Positions 46,743 to 55,569 are shown, counted from the stretch's first letter. The stretch is 64,000 nucleotides of DNA from Amycolatopsis saalfeldensis (GCF_900110575.1 NZ_FOEF01000003.1:563689-627688); one strand, 5' to 3'. Notes: a model not told the origin generated them from the letters alone. Numbers and translations: made by a program.

Positions 46743-47540
46743 GTGACCAAGTCGACGCGGGCGCCGGAGGGGGGCCGCGCGGATCGTGGCGACCAGGCGG
46801 ACATCCAGGCCGTCAGCCGGGTCAGCCAGATCCTTTCGCTGTTCGACCCGGCGACGCCGGAGGTGACCGCGGCGGCGGTCGCCGAGCGGCTCGGGCTCAA
46901 TCGCACCACCGCTTACCGCTACTGCACTTCGCTGGTGGCCGCCGGGTTGCTCGAGCGCAGCGCCGAGGGCGGTTACGTGCCCGGCGGGCTGCTGCTGCAG
47001 CTGGGCGCCTTCGCCATCGGCCACCGGCGCGTGATCAGCCTGGCGCCGCGGCACATGCAAGCGCTTTCCCGCGCCACGCAGACCAGCGTGGTTCTCAGCC
47101 TCTGGGGCCTCACCGGCCCGGTGGTCTCCCGGGTCGAGGAAAACGTCTCCACCATCGTGGTGGTGTCCGTGCGGGTCGGCAGCCACCTGCCGCTGGACAC
47201 CGCGCAGAGCAAGGTCTTCCTCGCCTACCACGCCGACCAGCTGTCCATGGAGCGCCTGATGGCCAACCTTTCCGGCCCGGCCCGGGACGAGCTGCGCGCC
47301 GACGTCGAGCGGGTCCGCGCCGTCGGCCACTGCTCCGCGATGAGCACCCCCGGCGTCGTCGCGGTGGCCGCGCCGGTGTTCGACGAGTACGGCATCTGCG
47401 CCACCATCGCCATTGTCGGCCCGGACAACACGCTGTCGATGTCCGACGACGCCCCGGAACTGCGCGTGGTCGTGGGCGCCGCGCGCGAGCTCACCGAGGA
47501 GCTGGGCGGGTACTACCGGCCCGACCAGCGCGCGGTGTAG
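46743..47540 (+). CDS. IclR family regulator of the 46.7-55.2 kb catabolic cluster
   Basis: A 265-residue regulator. GTG 46743 follows AGGGAG; an upstream ATG at 46695 overlaps the operator. Helix-turn-helix region VTAAAVAERLGLNRTTAYRY then TSLVAAGLLERSAEGGYVPG. The effector domain contains STPGVVAVAAPVFDEYGICA, the usual IclR ligand-loop. A GTTCAC-N3-GTGAAC site precedes it, and the same site lies between the transporter and the amidohydrolase operon, so it most likely controls itself and both units. It overlaps the convergent DHOD-like gene by 28 bp. Confidence 0.9.
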   Translation: MTKSTRAPEGGRADRGDQADIQAVSRVSQILSLFDPATPEVTAAAVAERLGLNRTTAYRYCTSLVAAGLLERSAEGGYVPGGLLLQLGAFAIGHRRVISLAPRHMQALSRATQTSVVLSLWGLTGPVVSRVEENVSTIVVVSVRVGSHLPLDTAQSKVFLAYHADQLSMERLMANLSGPARDELRADVERVRAVGHCSAMSTPGVVAVAAPVFDEYGICATIAIVGPDNTLSMSDDAPELRVVVGAARELTEELGGYYRPDQRAV

Positions 47541-48538
47541 GGCAGCCACGCGGGCGGCCGCACCGGCGGGACGTCCGCGTACGAGCGGGTCCTGGCGAGC
47601 GCGCTGCCGACGAATTCTTCCGCGCCACCACCGAGATAGGCCCTCACCCCGGCGACCAGTCCCGTGAGCACCGCGGGCCCGCCGATCCACAATGCGGTGA
47701 CGACCTCGACGGCGCGGGCGCCCGCGGCGAGGAACCGCAGCACGTCGGTCACGGTGCGCGCGCCGTTGGTGCCGATCAGCGGAACGTCCAGTGCCGCATA
47801 GGTTTTGCCGACCCAGTACAGGCTCATCGGCAGGCAGCCCGGTGAGCTCCAGGCGCCCCAGGACCCGAGCGCCGCGCCGCCCTCGAGGTCGGGCAGGAAA
47901 CCCGGGTAACGGCCGACCAGCCCGACCGCGTCCGCGCCGGCCGACCGCGCGGCCCGGGCCAGCGCGACGACGTCGGACGCCTGCCCGGGCAGCTTGACGA
48001 ACAACGGCACGTCGACGGCGGCCCGCACGGTCCGCACCGCGTCGTGGACCGCGTCCACTTCGGTCAGTTGCCGCACCGCGCTCGCCTCACGGCCGTGCGG
48101 GGCGCCGATGTTGAGCTCGACGGCGGGCACGACTTCCGCCATCGCCCGTCCGATGCGGGCGGCCGCGCCCGCGTCGGCGAGGGTGATGCTGCCGATCACC
48201 GGGCAGCCGCGGGCCGCGCCGTGCCCGGCGCCCGCGGCCAGGATGTCGAGCCAGTCGTCCAGGTCCACCTGCGCCAGCCCGGAGCGGTTCAGCAGGCCGT
48301 CGCCGGGCCGCGCCGAGCCCGCGGGCCGGACCCGCCCGTCGCCGGAGACGAAGGCGTAGTCCGCGATGTCCAGCTGGCGCCGGGCGGCGGCGCTCTCGTT
48401 CACCGACTTCGCCACCACCGCCCCGGCGCCCGCGTCCACGCAGGCGATCAGGCCTTCGCGGGTCATGGTCAGCTCGGACGAGCCGACCCACACCGGGTTG
48501 GCGGTGACGAGGCCGCCGACCTCCGTGCGTCCGTCCAT
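47513..48538 (-). CDS. Dihydroorotate-dehydrogenase-like flavoenzyme
   Basis: A 341-residue FMN-binding TIM-barrel protein of the DHOD/dihydropyrimidine dehydrogenase superfamily. It starts MDGRTEVGGLVTANPVWVGS directly after the transporter stop (TGA-ATG). Motifs: GAVVAKSVNESAAAR (FMN contact), VELNIGAPHGRE, VPLFVKLPGQ and the phosphate-binding LIGTNGARTVTDVLRFLAAG. It is not next to pyrimidine genes, so it probably reduces or oxidises a ring or enoyl bond of the imported substrate. The exact role is unknown. Confidence 0.8.
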   Translation of the reverse strand: MDGRTEVGGLVTANPVWVGSSELTMTREGLIACVDAGAGAVVAKSVNESAAARRQLDIADYAFVSGDGRVRPAGSARPGDGLLNRSGLAQVDLDDWLDILAAGAGHGAARGCPVIGSITLADAGAAARIGRAMAEVVPAVELNIGAPHGREASAVRQLTEVDAVHDAVRTVRAAVDVPLFVKLPGQASDVVALARAARSAGADAVGLVGRYPGFLPDLEGGAALGSWGAWSSPGCLPMSLYWVGKTYAALDVPLIGTNGARTVTDVLRFLAAGARAVEVVTALWIGGPAVLTGLVAGVRAYLGGGAEEFVGSALARTRSYADVPPVRPPAWLPYTARWSGR

Positions 48539-49930
48539 TCAGGACAGTGCCGGGATCGTGCTGTCGTCGTCCATGTCGACGTCCTTGGTCTCCGGGCCGA
48601 GGAAGCCGCCGACGCAGATCAGCACGCCGGCCAGCACGATCAGCACGCCGGGGGCGAGGTGCGCGGGCATGACGCCGTCGAACTGCTGGAGGTAGAACTG
48701 GTAGAAGGCGGGCGCGATCAGCGCGAGGCTGTAGCCGACGCCGTAGCCGGTGGACCGGATGCTCGCCGGGAACCGCTCGGTCAGGTACGCCGCGATCGGG
48801 CCGAAGGTGCCGACGGTGAAGACGCCGATCAGCACCCCCCAGCCGAGCGCCGCGCCGAATCCGCCGCGGGACACCATCAGCAGCGTGTACGAGCCCGCGC
48901 CGATCACCGCGACCGCCAGGCCGTAGCCGATGTAGAAGCGCCTTCGCCCGATGCGCTGCGACAGGATGCCGAGCAGCGGGTAGGACAGCGCGGCGGCGGC
49001 GTTGATCACCAGCATGGTCAGCGTGACCTGCGAGCTGGACAGCAGCAGGTGCGACTTCAGCTGCGCCGGGGTCACGGCGGCTTCCATGTTGGTCGCCAGC
49101 CAGGTGCCGGTCATCAGCACGAAGACCTGCGCCAGCGCCTTCGGGTACCGCGAGACCAGGCGGACCAGCGGCAGCTTGTGCTTCTCGCCGGTCAGCTCGG
49201 ACGGCGGCTCGTGCACCTGCTTGAGGTAGTAGCGGAACAGCACGGCCGCCAGCACCGCGCCGGCCAGGAACGGCACCCGCCAGCCCCACTGCACGTACGC
49301 GCTGTGGAGCCCGGCCGACGGCATGAATGCCAGCAGCGCCAGCGTGATCGCGGCGATCACCGCGTACGCGGCGGGGGAGGTCGAGGTGATGATCGAGGCG
49401 TACAGGCCGCGTTTGTGCTTCGGGCTCCACTCCATCGCCAACGGCACCGCGGTCGTGTACTCGCCGCCGAGGAAGATCCCGTCGACGAACCGCAACGCGA
49501 TCAGCAGGCCGACCGACCACATGCCGATCGTCTCCTGGCCCGGCAGGCAGGCGGTGACCAGGGTGATCACGCCGAAGCCGCCGACCGCGACCAGCGTCGT
49601 GCGCTTGCGCCCGACGGTGTCGGCGAAGTGGCCGAAGATCACCGCGCCGAGCGGGCGGCCGATGAGGGTCGAGGCGAACACCAGCGACGAGAGCAGGGCG
49701 GTGGTGCTCAGGCTCAGGTTCGCCGCCTGGAAGTAGGCCGTCGCCGGCGCCAGCACCACGATCGGCAGGTAGATGTCGAACTGGTCGACGAAGTAGGCGA
49801 GCGTCCCGCCGCGCACCGCGGCGCGCACCTTGGCGAGGTCGGGACTGTGCGGGGCGCCGGTCCGGGGCTCCGGGACCGCCGGACGCGGCTGCGCGGCGGG
49901 GGAGGGTGTGGCGGGGGGCGGTGCGGACAT
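48539..49930 (-). CDS. MFS transporter, metabolite:H+ symporter (MHS) family
   Basis: A 463-residue importer. ATG 49930 follows TTGGAGGA. After a proline-rich cytoplasmic tail the first helix reads GGTLAYFVDQFDIYLPIVV. MHS/sugar-porter motifs are clear: GHFADTVGRKRTTLVAVGGF after helix 2 and RFVDGIFLGGEYTTAVPLAM in helix 4. MHS members take up organic acids such as citrate, shikimate, ketoglutarate and protocatechuate. Divergent from the amidohydrolase operon across an IclR box; coupled to the DHOD-like gene. Probably imports the pathway substrate. Confidence 0.9.
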   Translation of the reverse strand: MSAPPPATPSPAAQPRPAVPEPRTGAPHSPDLAKVRAAVRGGTLAYFVDQFDIYLPIVVLAPATAYFQAANLSLSTTALLSSLVFASTLIGRPLGAVIFGHFADTVGRKRTTLVAVGGFGVITLVTACLPGQETIGMWSVGLLIALRFVDGIFLGGEYTTAVPLAMEWSPKHKRGLYASIITSTSPAAYAVIAAITLALLAFMPSAGLHSAYVQWGWRVPFLAGAVLAAVLFRYYLKQVHEPPSELTGEKHKLPLVRLVSRYPKALAQVFVLMTGTWLATNMEAAVTPAQLKSHLLLSSSQVTLTMLVINAAAALSYPLLGILSQRIGRRRFYIGYGLAVAVIGAGSYTLLMVSRGGFGAALGWGVLIGVFTVGTFGPIAAYLTERFPASIRSTGYGVGYSLALIAPAFYQFYLQQFDGVMPAHLAPGVLIVLAGVLICVGGFLGPETKDVDMDDDSTIPALS

Positions 49931-50005
49931 CGTCGTCCTCCAAGGTCTGCTGCCGGCTACCCGCAGCTCACGAGTGACCACAACCGGTGCATTTTCGAAC
50001 TTAAA

Positions 50006-50020
50006 GTTCACAAAGTGAAC
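50006..50020. promoter_or_regulatory. IclR-box 2: GTTCAC-AAA-GTGAAC
   Basis: Same perfect inverted repeat as before the IclR gene, in the 196-bp divergent gap, 76 bp before the transporter start and 107 bp before the amidohydrolase start. Confidence 0.75.
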
Positions 50021-50070
50021 GCTAGATACCGTAAACAGGAGTCCCGCGTTGCACAAGAGGGCCCTTGGGG

Positions 50071-50114
50071 TTGACAGACGGTCTTATAGTGAACTGGGTA
50101 TTCACAATGCGAAC
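50071..50114 (+). promoter_or_regulatory. Promoter region with degenerate IclR-box 3
   Basis: TTGACA (50071-50076) is a consensus -35. Downstream lie a GTGAAC half site (50089-50094) and ATTCAC-AAT-GCGAAC (50100-50114, 10 of 12 arm bases as in the perfect boxes). The -10 is not obvious. An IclR protein bound here would overlap the promoter of the amidohydrolase operon, whose ATG is at 50127. Confidence 0.55.
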
Positions 50115-50126
50115 GAAGGTGACTCT

Positions 50127-51017
50127 ATGAGCCGGCGCCCCGCCATCGCCACCGTCCTGGACGGCCTGGTCGACATGCACGTCCACTCCGGGCCCAGCCC
50201 GTTCCCCCGCCGCTTCGACCACGTCGAGGCCGCCGAGGACGGCGCCCGGATCGGCATGCGGGCGATGGTCGCGAAGTCCCATCACCACAACACCCAGATG
50301 GACGTCCTCGCGATGAAGGGGCGCTTCGCCGGCGTCGCCGCGCAGGCCTACGGCGGCATCGCGCTGAACAGCACGGTCGGCGGCCTGAACGTCCACGCCG
50401 TGCGCATGTGCCTGCGCATGGGCGGCAAGGTCGTCTGGTTCCCGACCATCTCCTCGGGCCGGCACATCGACTGCCACCCGGAGGACGGCGCGTTCCCGAC
50501 CACCACCGTGCCGCTGACGCTGGAGCGCATCGACATCGTCGACGGGACCGGCGCGCTCAAGCCCGAAGCCGGCGAGATCCTCGACGAGATCAAGGCGCAG
50601 GAGGCCGTCGTCAACGGCGGGCACATGTACCCCGAGTACATCCGCACGCTGTTCGAGGCCGCCAAGGAGCGGGGCATCACGCGGATGGTCGTCAGCCACC
50701 CGGACTTCGTCATCGGCGCCGAGCCGGAGCTGTGCCGCGAGCTGATCGGGCTCGGCGCGTTCGTCGAGCACGAGGTCGGCATGTACGACCCCGAGGGCAC
50801 GCAGAAGTGGGACCCGAAGCAGCTGCTGACCTGGATCGAGGCGCTCGGGCCGGAGCACATCGTGCTGGCCTCGGACTTCGGCCAGAAGGCCAACCCGAAG
50901 CCGGTCGACGCGTGGCTGCGGGTCGCCGAAGCGCTGCTCGACCTCGGCCTGCCGGAGAAGGACCTGCGGCGGATGGTGCGCGACAACCCGACGTACCTGC
51001 TCAACCTCGACGCCTGA
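50127..51017 (+). CDS. Amidohydrolase-like metal hydrolase (DUF6282 type)
   Basis: A 296-residue TIM-barrel metal hydrolase; ATG 50127 follows GAAGG. The metal motif DMHVHSGPSPFPRR (HxH) opens the barrel. AKSHHHNTQMD, MVVSHPDFVIG and LASDFGQKANPKPVD give the other metal-binding histidines and the catalytic aspartate. Related amidohydrolases open lactones or lactams or decarboxylate ring acids. First gene of a tightly packed six-gene operon. Confidence 0.82.
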   Translation: MSRRPAIATVLDGLVDMHVHSGPSPFPRRFDHVEAAEDGARIGMRAMVAKSHHHNTQMDVLAMKGRFAGVAAQAYGGIALNSTVGGLNVHAVRMCLRMGGKVVWFPTISSGRHIDCHPEDGAFPTTTVPLTLERIDIVDGTGALKPEAGEILDEIKAQEAVVNGGHMYPEYIRTLFEAAKERGITRMVVSHPDFVIGAEPELCRELIGLGAFVEHEVGMYDPEGTQKWDPKQLLTWIEALGPEHIVLASDFGQKANPKPVDAWLRVAEALLDLGLPEKDLRRMVRDNPTYLLNLDA

Positions 51018-51036
51018 GCGAAAGGACACCGAAACC

Positions 51037-51909
51037 TTGTACGCCAAGGACGATCCGCGTTCCGCACTCGCGACAGCGCCCGCGCCGGGACCGGACAGCG
51101 GCGCCGCGATCGCGGCCGCGCAGTACTTCGACCTGCAGGCCACCCCGATCGTGCGCGCGCAGAACGTCGCGCTGATCCACACCGCCGCGCGAGCCGGCGA
51201 CGACCTCGACAACGGGACACTGGAAGGCGAACTCGCGATCGTCGTCACCGGCGCCTCACCGGCCTTCACCGTGCTCACCGACCACGGCGCCACCAGGATC
51301 GAGCAGCCCGGGCTGGTCGTGGTCCCGCCTGGCGCTTCGCGGATCAGCGTGCACGGCGACGGGCCGCTGGTCCGGCTCGTCGAGGCCACCGAACCCGCGT
51401 GGCGCGAGCGCGCGGCGAACGCCGGTGCCTACACCGAAGACCACCCGCGGGTCGCGCTGCTGCAGCGCTGGCCGGAACCCGGGGGAGGGGCGGCGGTCCG
51501 GTTCTACCCGCTGGCCGACGTGCCGGCGGACCCGGCGCGGTTCGGCCGCATCTTCCGCACCCGCGCGTTCATGGTCAACTTCCTGCCCGAGCAGGACGGC
51601 CCGCGCGACCCGCGCCGGCTCTCGCCGCACTCGCACGCGGACTTCGAGCAGCTTTCCCTTGCCGTGCAAGGAGAGTACGTGCACCACATCCGCACCCCGT
51701 GGCTGAACGACAGCACCGGGTGGCGCGAGGACGAGCACGTCCGGCTCGGCAGCCCGTCGGTGGCGGTCATCCCGCCGCCCGCCGTGCACACCTCGGCGGC
51801 GAGCGACCCCGGGGTGAACCAGCTGATCGACATCTTCAGCCCGCCGCGGGCGGACTTCTCCGGGAAACCGGGCTGGGTCCTCAACGCCGACGACTACCCG
51901 ATGCCGTGA
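51037..51909 (+). CDS. Cupin-domain protein
   Basis: A 290-residue bicupin-like protein starting at TTG 51037 with AAAGGA upstream. The C-terminal cupin contains SPHSHADFEQLSLAVQGEYV, with the HxH...E metal pattern, and VAVIPPPAVHTSAASDPG with the third histidine. The N-terminal half (VVVPPGASRISVHGDG) has the cupin shape without the histidines. It could be an isomerase or dioxygenase step in the pathway. The stop overlaps the next gene's GTG by 4 bp. Confidence 0.8.
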   Translation: MYAKDDPRSALATAPAPGPDSGAAIAAAQYFDLQATPIVRAQNVALIHTAARAGDDLDNGTLEGELAIVVTGASPAFTVLTDHGATRIEQPGLVVVPPGASRISVHGDGPLVRLVEATEPAWRERAANAGAYTEDHPRVALLQRWPEPGGGAAVRFYPLADVPADPARFGRIFRTRAFMVNFLPEQDGPRDPRRLSPHSHADFEQLSLAVQGEYVHHIRTPWLNDSTGWREDEHVRLGSPSVAVIPPPAVHTSAASDPGVNQLIDIFSPPRADFSGKPGWVLNADDYPMP

Positions 51910-52694
51910 CCGCGCCCCGACGCACGGGTGCCGGGCTGTTCGCGCCCGGCCGGGTGACGGCCCCGCTCGGCACCTGGCTGAAGATCACCGCGGGGGAGCC
52001 GGTCGAGATCATGGCGTACGCCGGGTTCGACTTCGTCGTGATCGACCTGGAGCACGCGCCGCTCGACCTGGCGATCGCGTACCGGCTGATCAACTCCGCC
52101 GCCGCGCTGGGCGTGGTGCCGCTGGTCCGGGTGCCGGACAAGACGGCGTCGACGATCCAGAAGATCCTCGACGCGGGCGCCATGGGCATCCTGGTGCCGC
52201 ACGTCGACACGGTCGAGCAGGCGGCCGCGGTCGGCGCGGCGTGCCGGTTCCCGCCGCACGGGATCCGCGGCGCCGGCGGGACCAGCCGCGCCGGGGCCTG
52301 GGGCCTGCGCCCGAACGCCGAATACCTCGCCACCGGCAACGACGACGTGCTCTGCATCCCGCAGCTCGAAAGCGCCGAGGCGATCAAGGCCGCGCCGGAA
52401 ATGCTCGCGCTCGACGCCGTCGACGCGGTGTTCGTCGGCGCCGCGGACCTGTCGATGTCGATGGGCACCACACCGGCCTCGCCGGAGGTCCTGGAGTCGA
52501 TCGCCTCGGCGCTCGACGCCGCGCACGCCGCCGGGAAGCGCTGCGGGCTGGCGTTCGGCGGCGTGCCCGAGCGGGCCGCGCAGGCGGTGCGCGACGGCTG
52601 CGACTTCGTCCTGCTCAGCAACGACACCTCGATGCTGGCGGAGGCCGCGCGCGGGCTGGTCGCGGCGTTCCGGGAAGCCGAAGGGCGCCCGTGA
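51906..52694 (+). CDS. HpcH/HpaI family aldolase
   Basis: A 262-residue class II (metal-dependent) aldolase that reversibly splits 4-hydroxy-2-oxo acids to pyruvate and an aldehyde. Motifs: FVVIDLEHAPLDL (His base), VRVPDKTASTIQKILDAGAM (Arg site), LVPHVDTVEQA, CIPQLESAEAI (metal Glu) and VFVGAADLSMSMG (metal Asp). GTG start within the preceding stop codon; its own stop overlaps the LLM gene by 4 bp. Confidence 0.88.
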   Translation: MTAPRRTGAGLFAPGRVTAPLGTWLKITAGEPVEIMAYAGFDFVVIDLEHAPLDLAIAYRLINSAAALGVVPLVRVPDKTASTIQKILDAGAMGILVPHVDTVEQAAAVGAACRFPPHGIRGAGGTSRAGAWGLRPNAEYLATGNDDVLCIPQLESAEAIKAAPEMLALDAVDAVFVGAADLSMSMGTTPASPEVLESIASALDAAHAAGKRCGLAFGGVPERAAQAVRDGCDFVLLSNDTSMLAEAARGLVAAFREAEGRP

Positions 52695-53554
52695 ACCTCT
52701 CGCTTTCCTTGCCCCGCAACGCCTTGTCGATCGCCGAGCTGGACGAGCTCGACCACGACGGGGTGGTGCGCTTCGTCCGCGCGCTCGAGCGGAGCGGCCA
52801 CCGGATGGTCTGGATCCCCGAGGTCAACGGGCGCGAGGCGTTCACGACCGCGGCGCTGGTGCTCGGCGCGACCGAGCGGATGATCGTCGGCAACGGCGTC
52901 GCCCGCGCGCTCGAACGCGTGCCGAAGTCGGCCGCGTCGGCGGCGCAGGACCTCGCCGCCGGGTACCCGGGACGGTACGTGCTGGGCCTCGGGGTCAGCG
53001 GCGCGGCCCGGGAGCGCGGGACCGGCCCGCTGCCGTTCCTGCGCGACTACCTCGACGGCGTCGACGCGGTGATCCGGCGACGGGGCGGCCCCGAGGTGCC
53101 GCGAGTGCTCGGCGCGTACTCGGCCGGGATCACGCGCCTGGCCGCGGAGCGCGCGGACGGCCTGCTCACGTTCCTGGTCACGCCCGAGCACACCCGCTGG
53201 GCGCGCGAGACGATCGGGCCGGACCTGTTCCTCTCGGTCGTCCAGTGGGCGGTGGTGGGCCGGGACCGGGCTTCGGCCCGCGACGTGGCCCGGCGGCGGC
53301 TCGCCTACTACCTGACCCTGCCGCACCAGCTGGCCAAGCTGACCCGGCTCGGCTTCACCGACGCCGACCTCGCCCCGCCGGGGTCCGACCGGCTGGTCGA
53401 CGCCCTCGTCGCCTGCGGCACCCCGGACCAGGTGCGGGAAGCGTTGCGGCAGCAGTACGACGCGGGGGCCACGCAGGTGGCCGTCAGCCTGGTAGGCCCG
53501 CTCGACGAAGCGAAACTCGACGCCTACCGGGCGCTCGGCGAACAGGAGAACTGA
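52691..53554 (+). CDS. LLM class flavin-dependent oxidoreductase
   Basis: A 287-residue bacterial-luciferase-like protein using FMN or F420. Typical blocks: GHRMVWIPEVNGREAFTTAA, IVGNGVARALERVPKSAASA, GRYVLGLGVSG and LLTFLVTPEHTRWA. It could be a monooxygenase or a reductase in the pathway. No flavin reductase is adjacent, which slightly favours F420. GTG start overlaps the aldolase stop; its TGA overlaps the BKACE ATG (TGATG). Confidence 0.85.
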   Translation: MNLSLSLPRNALSIAELDELDHDGVVRFVRALERSGHRMVWIPEVNGREAFTTAALVLGATERMIVGNGVARALERVPKSAASAAQDLAAGYPGRYVLGLGVSGAARERGTGPLPFLRDYLDGVDAVIRRRGGPEVPRVLGAYSAGITRLAAERADGLLTFLVTPEHTRWARETIGPDLFLSVVQWAVVGRDRASARDVARRRLAYYLTLPHQLAKLTRLGFTDADLAPPGSDRLVDALVACGTPDQVREALRQQYDAGATQVAVSLVGPLDEAKLDAYRALGEQEN

Positions 53555-54489
53555 TGCGGGCAGCGGAAAAAGTCATCATCACCACCGCGATCACCGGTTC
53601 GGTGAACGTGCCTTCGCAGAGCCCGCACCTGCCGTTGTCCACCGCGGAGGTGGCGAAGGCGGCGCTGGAGGCGATCGAGGCCGGCTCCGCCATCGTGCAC
53701 CTGCACGCCCGGCACCCGGACGGGCGGCCCGCGTTCGAACCGGAGCTGTTCGAGGAGATCATCGCGCCGATCACCGCGGAGACCGACGCCGTCATCAACA
53801 TCACCACCGGCGGGGCGTCGTCGATGACGATGGACCAGCGGCTGGCGGCGGCGACGCGGCTGCGGCCGGAGCTGGCGTCGATGAACATGGGCTCGATGAA
53901 CTTCGTCTACTCGGGCATCGCCGGCAAGGTGACCGAATGGCGGCACGACTGGGAAAAGCCCTACGTGCTCAACACCTACGCGCACCCGTTCGTCAACACC
54001 TTCGACAAGATCGAGCACACCCTGCGCACGCTCGGCGAGGCCGGCACCCGGTTCGAGTACGAGTGTTACGACATCGGCCACCTGTACTCGCTCGCGTACT
54101 TCGCCGAGAAGGGCTTGGCCGAGCCGCCGCTGCTGATCCAGGGCGTGTTCGGCGTGCTCGGCGGGATCGGCGCCGACCACGCGAACCTGGAGCACATGGT
54201 GCGGATCGCGGACAAGCTGTTCGGGGACGATTACGCGTTCTCGGCCTTCGCCGGGGGCCGCGACCAGATGCAGTTCGGCACCCACAGCGCGTGGCTCGGC
54301 GGCCACGTGCGGGTCGGCCTGGAGGACAGCCTCTGGCTCGGCAAGGGCCGGCTGGCGCTGAGCAACGCCGAGCAGGTCACGAAGATCCGGGCCGTGGTCG
54401 AGGACCTCGGCAAGGAGGTCGCCACCCCGGCCGACGCCCGCGAGATGCTCGCGCTGCGCGGAAAACCCAAGGAGGACAACGCTTCATGA
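53554..54489 (+). CDS. BKACE family protein (beta-keto acid cleavage enzyme, Kce-like)
   Basis: A 311-residue zinc-dependent enzyme of the family first known as 3-keto-5-aminohexanoate cleavage enzyme. Members combine a beta-keto acid with acetyl-CoA to give acetoacetate and a new CoA ester. Zinc ligands in VHLHARHPDG and a later acid (FEYECYDIGHL) are visible; INITTGGASSM and NMGSMNFV form the substrate site. This indicates the pathway passes through a beta-keto acid. Coupled to both neighbours by overlaps. Confidence 0.9.
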   Translation: MRAAEKVIITTAITGSVNVPSQSPHLPLSTAEVAKAALEAIEAGSAIVHLHARHPDGRPAFEPELFEEIIAPITAETDAVINITTGGASSMTMDQRLAAATRLRPELASMNMGSMNFVYSGIAGKVTEWRHDWEKPYVLNTYAHPFVNTFDKIEHTLRTLGEAGTRFEYECYDIGHLYSLAYFAEKGLAEPPLLIQGVFGVLGGIGADHANLEHMVRIADKLFGDDYAFSAFAGGRDQMQFGTHSAWLGGHVRVGLEDSLWLGKGRLALSNAEQVTKIRAVVEDLGKEVATPADAREMLALRGKPKEDNAS

Positions 54490-55244
54490 GCACCCCGCCA
54501 CTGGAGGGCAAGGTCGTCCTCGTCGTCGGCGCGAGCACCGGGATCGGCGCCGACGCCGCGCGCGTCTTCGCCGAAGACGGCGCGTCCCTGATGCTGGTCG
54601 CCCGCACCGAAGAGCCATTGGCCGCGCTGACCGAAGAACTCACCGCAGCGGGTCACGATGTGGCTTACACGATCGGCGACGTCACGGACGCGGCGAGTGT
54701 CACGGCCTTTGTCGACGCCACCGTCGCCCGCTTCGGCCGGCTCGACGGGGCGTACAACAACGCGGCCATGGGCCAGGGCGGCCGCCTCGACGCGGTGTCC
54801 GAAGTGGACTTCGACCGGATCATGGCGGTCAACGTGAAGGGGACCTGGCTGTGCCTGCGCGAAGAAGTGCGGGTGATGGAGCCGCGGGGCTCGGGCTCGA
54901 TCGTCAACGTGAGCAGCATCGGCGGCCTGCGCGGCAGCTCCGGCATGGGCGCCTACCAGGCGAGCAAACACGCGGTCATCGGGCTGACCCGCACCGCGGC
55001 CCACGACTTCGGGCCGCTCGGCATCCGCGTGAACGTGATCGCGCCCGGCCCGACCGAGACGCCGATGCTCGACGAGCTGCGCCGGACGATCCCCGGCGGG
55101 GTGGCGGCGCGGATCGCCGCCACCCCGCTGCGCAAGGCGGGCACCGGGGCGGAAGCCGGGGCCACCGCGGCGTTTCTGCTGAGCGACCGGGCGTCCCACC
55201 TCAGCGGGGTGGTGCTGCCGGTCGACGGGGGCTTCCTCGCCTGA
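54486..55244 (+). CDS. SDR family oxidoreductase
   Basis: A 252-residue classical SDR ending the operon. Cofactor motif VGASTGIG at residues 14-21, NNAA in place of NNAG in the fourth strand, catalytic NVSSIGG...YQASK. It could produce the beta-keto acid from a beta-hydroxy acid for the BKACE. ATG overlaps the BKACE stop by 4 bp. It ends 7 bp from a convergent small secreted protein. Confidence 0.9.
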   Translation: MSTPPLEGKVVLVVGASTGIGADAARVFAEDGASLMLVARTEEPLAALTEELTAAGHDVAYTIGDVTDAASVTAFVDATVARFGRLDGAYNNAAMGQGGRLDAVSEVDFDRIMAVNVKGTWLCLREEVRVMEPRGSGSIVNVSSIGGLRGSSGMGAYQASKHAVIGLTRTAAHDFGPLGIRVNVIAPGPTETPMLDELRRTIPGGVAARIAATPLRKAGTGAEAGATAAFLLSDRASHLSGVVLPVDGGFLA

Positions 55245-55251
55245 CCGGGGC

Positions 55252-55569
55252 TCAGCAGAGGTCGACCGACGCGACCGTCGGCTCCGCGCCGGCGAACTTG
55301 AGGCCCTGACGGTCACCGGGGGCGATGCTGAAGCAGCTGCTGTCCGGCGCGCGGTTCACCACCACGGTGACGCGGTACTCGCGCGAGCAGTTGTTCGCGA
55401 CCGTGACGAACAGCGTGGTGCCGACCGAGCCGCCCTGCGAAGCGACCTCGATGCAGGACGGCGCGGCGGCGTCCGTCGCGGCCGAAGCGGTGCCGGCCAG
55501 CCCCAGACCGGCCAGCGCGACCACGGCGAGGCCGGCGAGCGGGCGGGTGAGCGAACGGGTCTTGATCAT
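55252..55569 (-). CDS. Secreted tendamistat-like (alpha-amylase-inhibitor fold) protein
   Basis: A 105-residue exported protein; ATG 55569 follows AAGGGAAGG. Signal peptide MIKTRSLTRPLAGLAVVALA, cut near ASA-ATD. The mature part of ~74 residues has four cysteines in the order and approximate spacing of tendamistat: PSC, NNC, SSC-FSIAPGD and a C-terminal DLC, with the matching SIAPG for AVAPG. The inhibitory Trp-Arg-Tyr loop of tendamistat is replaced by QGGSVG, so amylase inhibition is doubtful. It may be a fold relative with another target. Confidence 0.65.
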   Translation of the reverse strand: MIKTRSLTRPLAGLAVVALAGLGLAGTASAATDAAAPSCIEVASQGGSVGTTLFVTVANNCSREYRVTVVVNRAPDSSCFSIAPGDRQGLKFAGAEPTVASVDLC

